Source of the DNA: an uncultured Alphaproteobacteria bacterium
Lineage (GTDB): Bacteria; Pseudomonadota; Alphaproteobacteria; CAAHEQ01; UBA3637
Direction of reading: 5' to 3'
Length of the DNA stretch: 16,865 nucleotides
Assembly: GCA_937888725.1 (NCBI GenBank)
Contig: CALARE010000074.1
Location: forward strand, 1-16,865
The notes beneath the pieces were generated by a model. That model made no database searches. It saw only the letters and a program-made list of their open reading frames with translations, and was not told the origin of the DNA. Below, one piece after another: positions 15,166-16,865 of this stretch. The position numbers were made by a program, and so were the translations under genes. Every line of letters starts with the position of its first letter. Position 1 is the stretch's first letter.

Positions 15166-15183
15166 TGTGGATAATGTGCATAA
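15166..15183 (-). other. Two tandem DnaA boxes
   Basis: TGTGGATAA (15166-15174) is a perfect TTATCCACA box read on the minus strand. TGTGCATAA (15175-15183), directly beside it, reads TTATGCACA and fits the relaxed consensus TTATNCACA. Confidence 0.8.
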
Positions 15184-15223
15184 CTTTTTTTTATTTTTAT
15201 TGACTGTTTTTTGATACATTTCC

Positions 15224-15264
15224 GACTCGGGAATTTTCAAGTTCGAATCATATGATTCCGATTC
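15224..15264. promoter_or_regulatory. Cluster of four GANTC methylation sites
   Basis: GANTC occurs at 15224-15228, 15245-15249, 15254-15258 and 15260-15264; two further sites are at 15341-15345 and 15502-15506. The second and third are the ends of a perfect 14-base palindrome, GAATCATATGATTC. GANTC is the target of the alphaproteobacterial cell-cycle methylase CcrM. Confidence 0.6.
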
Positions 15265-15352
15265 GATTAATTTTAACTTATTTGAAGTTTTGGTATGTGA
15301 ATAAAATAAGTATACATCTGCACATTTTTTTTATTTTTTTGAATCTGTTAAG

Positions 15353-15380
15353 TTATCCACAGGAATTTTTTTTATCCACA
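15353..15380 (+). other. Two DnaA boxes, direct repeat
   Basis: Perfect TTATCCACA at 15353-15361 and again at 15372-15380, each followed by GG and spaced by ten bases. They point opposite to the pair at 15166-15183. A TGC-TATACT extended -10 element follows at 15396-15404. Confidence 0.82.
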
Positions 15381-15518
15381 GGCGGTGCTTGTTTTTGCTA
15401 TACTACGTCGTTTTTAAATATTTTCACCTTTTGTTTTCTTTTTTCTTGTTTTTTTGTTTTGAATAACTTGTTGATTTATATTTTTAATTTCGTTTTTATC
15501 CGAGTCTTATTTTTATGC

Positions 15519-15547
15519 TTGCTATATTAAATCTTTTAAATTATACT
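15519..15547 (+). promoter_or_regulatory. Putative sigma-70 promoter of dnaQ
   Basis: TTGCTA (15519-15524) and TATACT (15542-15547) are 17 bases apart. Transcription would start near 15554, about 26 bases before the favoured dnaQ start codon. Confidence 0.55.
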
Positions 15548-15579
15548 AATACATATTTATTTTTATGAGATATAATACT

Positions 15580-16272
15580 ATGAGAGAAATTGTATTTGAT
15601 ACTGAAACAACTGGTTTAGATCCTTTTCAAGGTGATCGTATTGTAGAAATTGGTTGTGTAGAATTAATTAACCATGTTCCAACAGGAAATGTTTATCATC
15701 AATACATCAATCCTGAACGCTCTATGAGCGAGGAAGTCGTCGCTGTACACGGTTTAACAGAAGAATTTTTGTCTGACAAGCCGACATTTCGTGAAATTGC
15801 TGATGATTTTTTGGCATTTATTGGCTCAGATTCAACCTTAATTGCCCATAATGCCCCTTTTGATATGAAATTTTTGAATGCGGAGCTTTCTTGGATTGGA
15901 AAGGATGTTTTATCATCTGATCGTGTGATTGATACGGTTGTTTTAGCTAAAAAACGTTTTCCTGGATCAAGAGTTAATTTAAACGAGCTTTGTAAAAAAT
16001 TTCACATTGATAATTCGGCACGTACATTTCACGGTGCTTTATTAGATAGTGAGTTACTTGCTGAGGTTTATTTAGAGTTGATTGGAGGACGTCAACCTGG
16101 TTTGGTTTTAGAAAGAAAGGTTGAAACGAAGCAAATACAACAAGTTTTAACCGATGTGAAAACACTTGCAAAAGAGTATAGGGAGCCAAGAAATTTTTCT
16201 GCAAGTGATGATGAGATTGAACAACATACTGATTTTATTAAAAAAATTAAAAACAATCTATGGGGGATTTAA
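15580..16272 (+). CDS. dnaQ: DNA polymerase III epsilon subunit (3'-5' proofreading exonuclease)
   Basis: Proofreading subunit of the replicative polymerase, 230 residues. The DEDDh exonuclease core is complete: D7 and E9 in DTETTGLDP (Exo I), H90 to D95 in HNAPFDMKF (Exo II), and H151 with D156 in HGALLDSELLAEVY (Exo III). The C-terminal segment after about 175 is the usual linker that contacts the polymerase subunit. The start MREIVFDTETTG matches the family; an in-frame ATG at 15565 would add five residues, and neither start has a clear ribosome binding site. It lies directly right of the putative origin with its own promoter. Its G-over-C bias is stronger than in trxB to the left. The stop codon overlaps the next start by one base. 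Confidence 0.94.
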   Translation: MREIVFDTETTGLDPFQGDRIVEIGCVELINHVPTGNVYHQYINPERSMSEEVVAVHGLTEEFLSDKPTFREIADDFLAFIGSDSTLIAHNAPFDMKFLNAELSWIGKDVLSSDRVIDTVVLAKKRFPGSRVNLNELCKKFHIDNSARTFHGALLDSELLAEVYLELIGGRQPGLVLERKVETKQIQQVLTDVKTLAKEYREPRNFSASDDEIEQHTDFIKKIKNNLWGI

Positions 16273-16715
16273 TGAAAAAAATTACTGTATTATTTTTAAT
16301 GAGTTGTTGTTTTAGTTTTAATGTTTCTGCACAATTAATAGATGTTATTGCTGGATCAGCTATACAAGGGCAGGTAGCAGCACAATCTGTTGCGGGTACA
16401 AAAAAAGGATTAAATATGATTCAACAAAATAAGTTGTTGGCTCAGTTAAATTTATTAATTGCAGAAATTCGAACAAGTTCTTTTGGTAAATATTCTAATC
16501 TCAACAAACAAAATTTTAATTATAATTTTGGTTCATTTGATTGGGATATTGGTGCTATAAATGATGATCAGTTTTTTATTGAATTAAAAAATATTGATAA
16601 ATCAAGTTGTAATTATTTGTTAAATGCGGTAAGTGAGGCTGTAACAGTCAAAATTAATAGTTTTATAAAGAAAGATTGTGATGATTTAAATAGTATACAG
16701 TTTATATTTAATTAA
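16272..16715 (+). CDS. Small secreted protein with pilin-like C-terminal part
   Basis: Unrecognised protein of 147 residues. Residues 1-20 are a Sec signal peptide (MKKITVLFLMSCCFSFNVSA, then QLID) rather than a type IV prepilin leader. An alanine- and glutamine-rich helix follows (about 24-70: VIAGSAIQGQVAAQSVAG...). The C-terminal part has FFIELKNIDKSSCNYLLNAV and C136-DDLNSIQFIFN. This resembles the head of PilS/PilA-type pilins, in which two cysteines (here C113 and C136) close a disulfide loop and a final strand has the pattern N-x-I-x-F-x-F. The resemblance is judged by eye and is not proof. The start at 16272 shares its A with the dnaQ stop (TAATG) and follows a GGGGG ribosome binding site; another ATG lies at 16260. 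It is co-transcribed with dnaQ and ends at a terminator. Confidence 0.72.
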   Translation: MKKITVLFLMSCCFSFNVSAQLIDVIAGSAIQGQVAAQSVAGTKKGLNMIQQNKLLAQLNLLIAEIRTSSFGKYSNLNKQNFNYNFGSFDWDIGAINDDQFFIELKNIDKSSCNYLLNAVSEAVTVKINSFIKKDCDDLNSIQFIFN

Positions 16716-16745
16716 AAAAAACGCACTAAATGTGCGTTTTTTTTT
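16714..16745 (+). terminator. Intrinsic terminator of the dnaQ transcript
   Basis: ACGCAC (16721-16726) pairs with GTGCGT (16732-16737) around TAAAT, extended by the flanking A and T runs and ending in a long T run. It begins at the stop codon of the small secreted protein gene. Confidence 0.9.
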
Positions 16746-16746
16746 A

Positions 16747-16762
16747 TGTTTCACGTGAAACA
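16747..16762. other. parS: parS site (perfect ParB-binding consensus)
   Basis: TGTTTCACGTGAAACA, identical to the bacterial centromere consensus bound by ParB, lies right after the terminator. The parA and parB genes are not in the window. Confidence 0.93.
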
Positions 16763-16803
16763 TCTAATAAAGAATATAAAAATCTATATTTATTTTTTTA
16801 TCT

Positions 16804-16835
16804 ATCCATAATGTTTCACGTGAAACATTATGGAT
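16804..16835. other. parS: Second parS site inside a 32-base perfect palindrome
   Basis: The 16-base ParB consensus is at 16812-16827. Perfect dyad symmetry continues for eight bases on each side (ATCCATAA on the left, TTATGGAT on the right). It lies 65 bases from the first site, start to start. An ATG at 16862 may start the next gene, but only one more base is visible. Confidence 0.93.
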
Positions 16836-16865
16836 TTGAATCTTAAAAACGGATTATTTTTATGT

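Larger units (their letters stand above)
14857..15564. other. oriC: Candidate chromosomal replication origin (oriC)
   Basis: A gene-free stretch of about 700 bases between trxB and dnaQ. It holds two adjacent DnaA boxes on the minus strand at 15166-15183, two on the plus strand at 15353-15361 and 15372-15380, and very AT-rich DNA between and after them that could unwind. It also has six GANTC sites, four of them within 41 bases, and a series of inverted repeats at 14872-15102. dnaQ lies near oriC in Caulobacter-type chromosomes, and parS sites follow within 1.4 kb. T-rich DNA from 15411 to 15540 leads into the dnaQ promoter. A hydrophobic open frame here is a product of T-rich composition. 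Confidence 0.75.

Noticed and set aside
15396..15404. Extended -10 element TGC-TATACT after the DnaA boxes as a second dnaQ promoter
   Set aside because: It lacks a -35 match and is about 175 bases from dnaQ; a better promoter lies at 15519-15547.
15252..15530. Open reading frame of 92 residues on the plus strand in the gap before dnaQ
   Set aside because: The product is almost only F, L, I, S and C because the DNA is T-rich, it runs through two DnaA boxes, and no ribosome binding site is present.

Overview
The window looks like part of the chromosome of an AT-rich alphaproteobacterium. The evidence for this is a DivJ/PleC-like histidine kinase, a PhoB with the alphaproteobacterial ending VRSAGYALD, a CbbA-type class II aldolase, the divergent tadA / rluB-rsmD arrangement, clustered GANTC sites (the CcrM methylation target), and ribosome binding sites of the GAAAGG(A) type. 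A genus cannot be read from the sequence. No mobile element, phage or CRISPR array is visible, and every recognised gene appears intact.

Left part (1-4940). On the minus strand, a soluble histidine kinase overlaps a secreted family 3 solute-binding protein and probably forms a sensing pair with it. A tRNA-Ser(CGA) with its own promoter and terminator follows on the plus strand. Next, transcribed leftward, are fba, rpe and phoB, with a good promoter before fba and a terminator-like hairpin between fba and rpe.

Centre (4941-13249). A tight leftward operon runs rluB, rsmD, an LtaS/OpgB-type phosphoglycerol transferase, tkt and a DUF2157 membrane protein. Its junctions are 4-base overlaps or short gaps, and a hairpin around the tkt stop codon covers the ribosome binding site of the DUF2157 gene. 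Divergently, tadA, xseA and a secreted M23 peptidase run rightward. Together fba, rpe and tkt cover glycolysis and the non-oxidative pentose phosphate pathway.

Right part (13250-16865). greA has its own promoter and a long leader containing a terminator-like hairpin. It is followed by a terminator and then trxB, whose product lacks the usual NADPH-phosphate-binding HRRD...R signature. A gene-free stretch of about 700 bases then carries three perfect DnaA boxes and one near-perfect box, a cluster of GANTC sites, AT-rich DNA and several inverted repeats; it is a strong candidate for the replication origin. dnaQ follows with its own promoter, then a small secreted protein with a pilin-like C-terminal part, a terminator, and two perfect ParB-binding sites (parS). 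A third parS with one mismatch lies inside rsmD. The window therefore probably spans the origin and centromere region. Gene orientation fits this: most genes left of the origin point left, and dnaQ and its neighbour point right.
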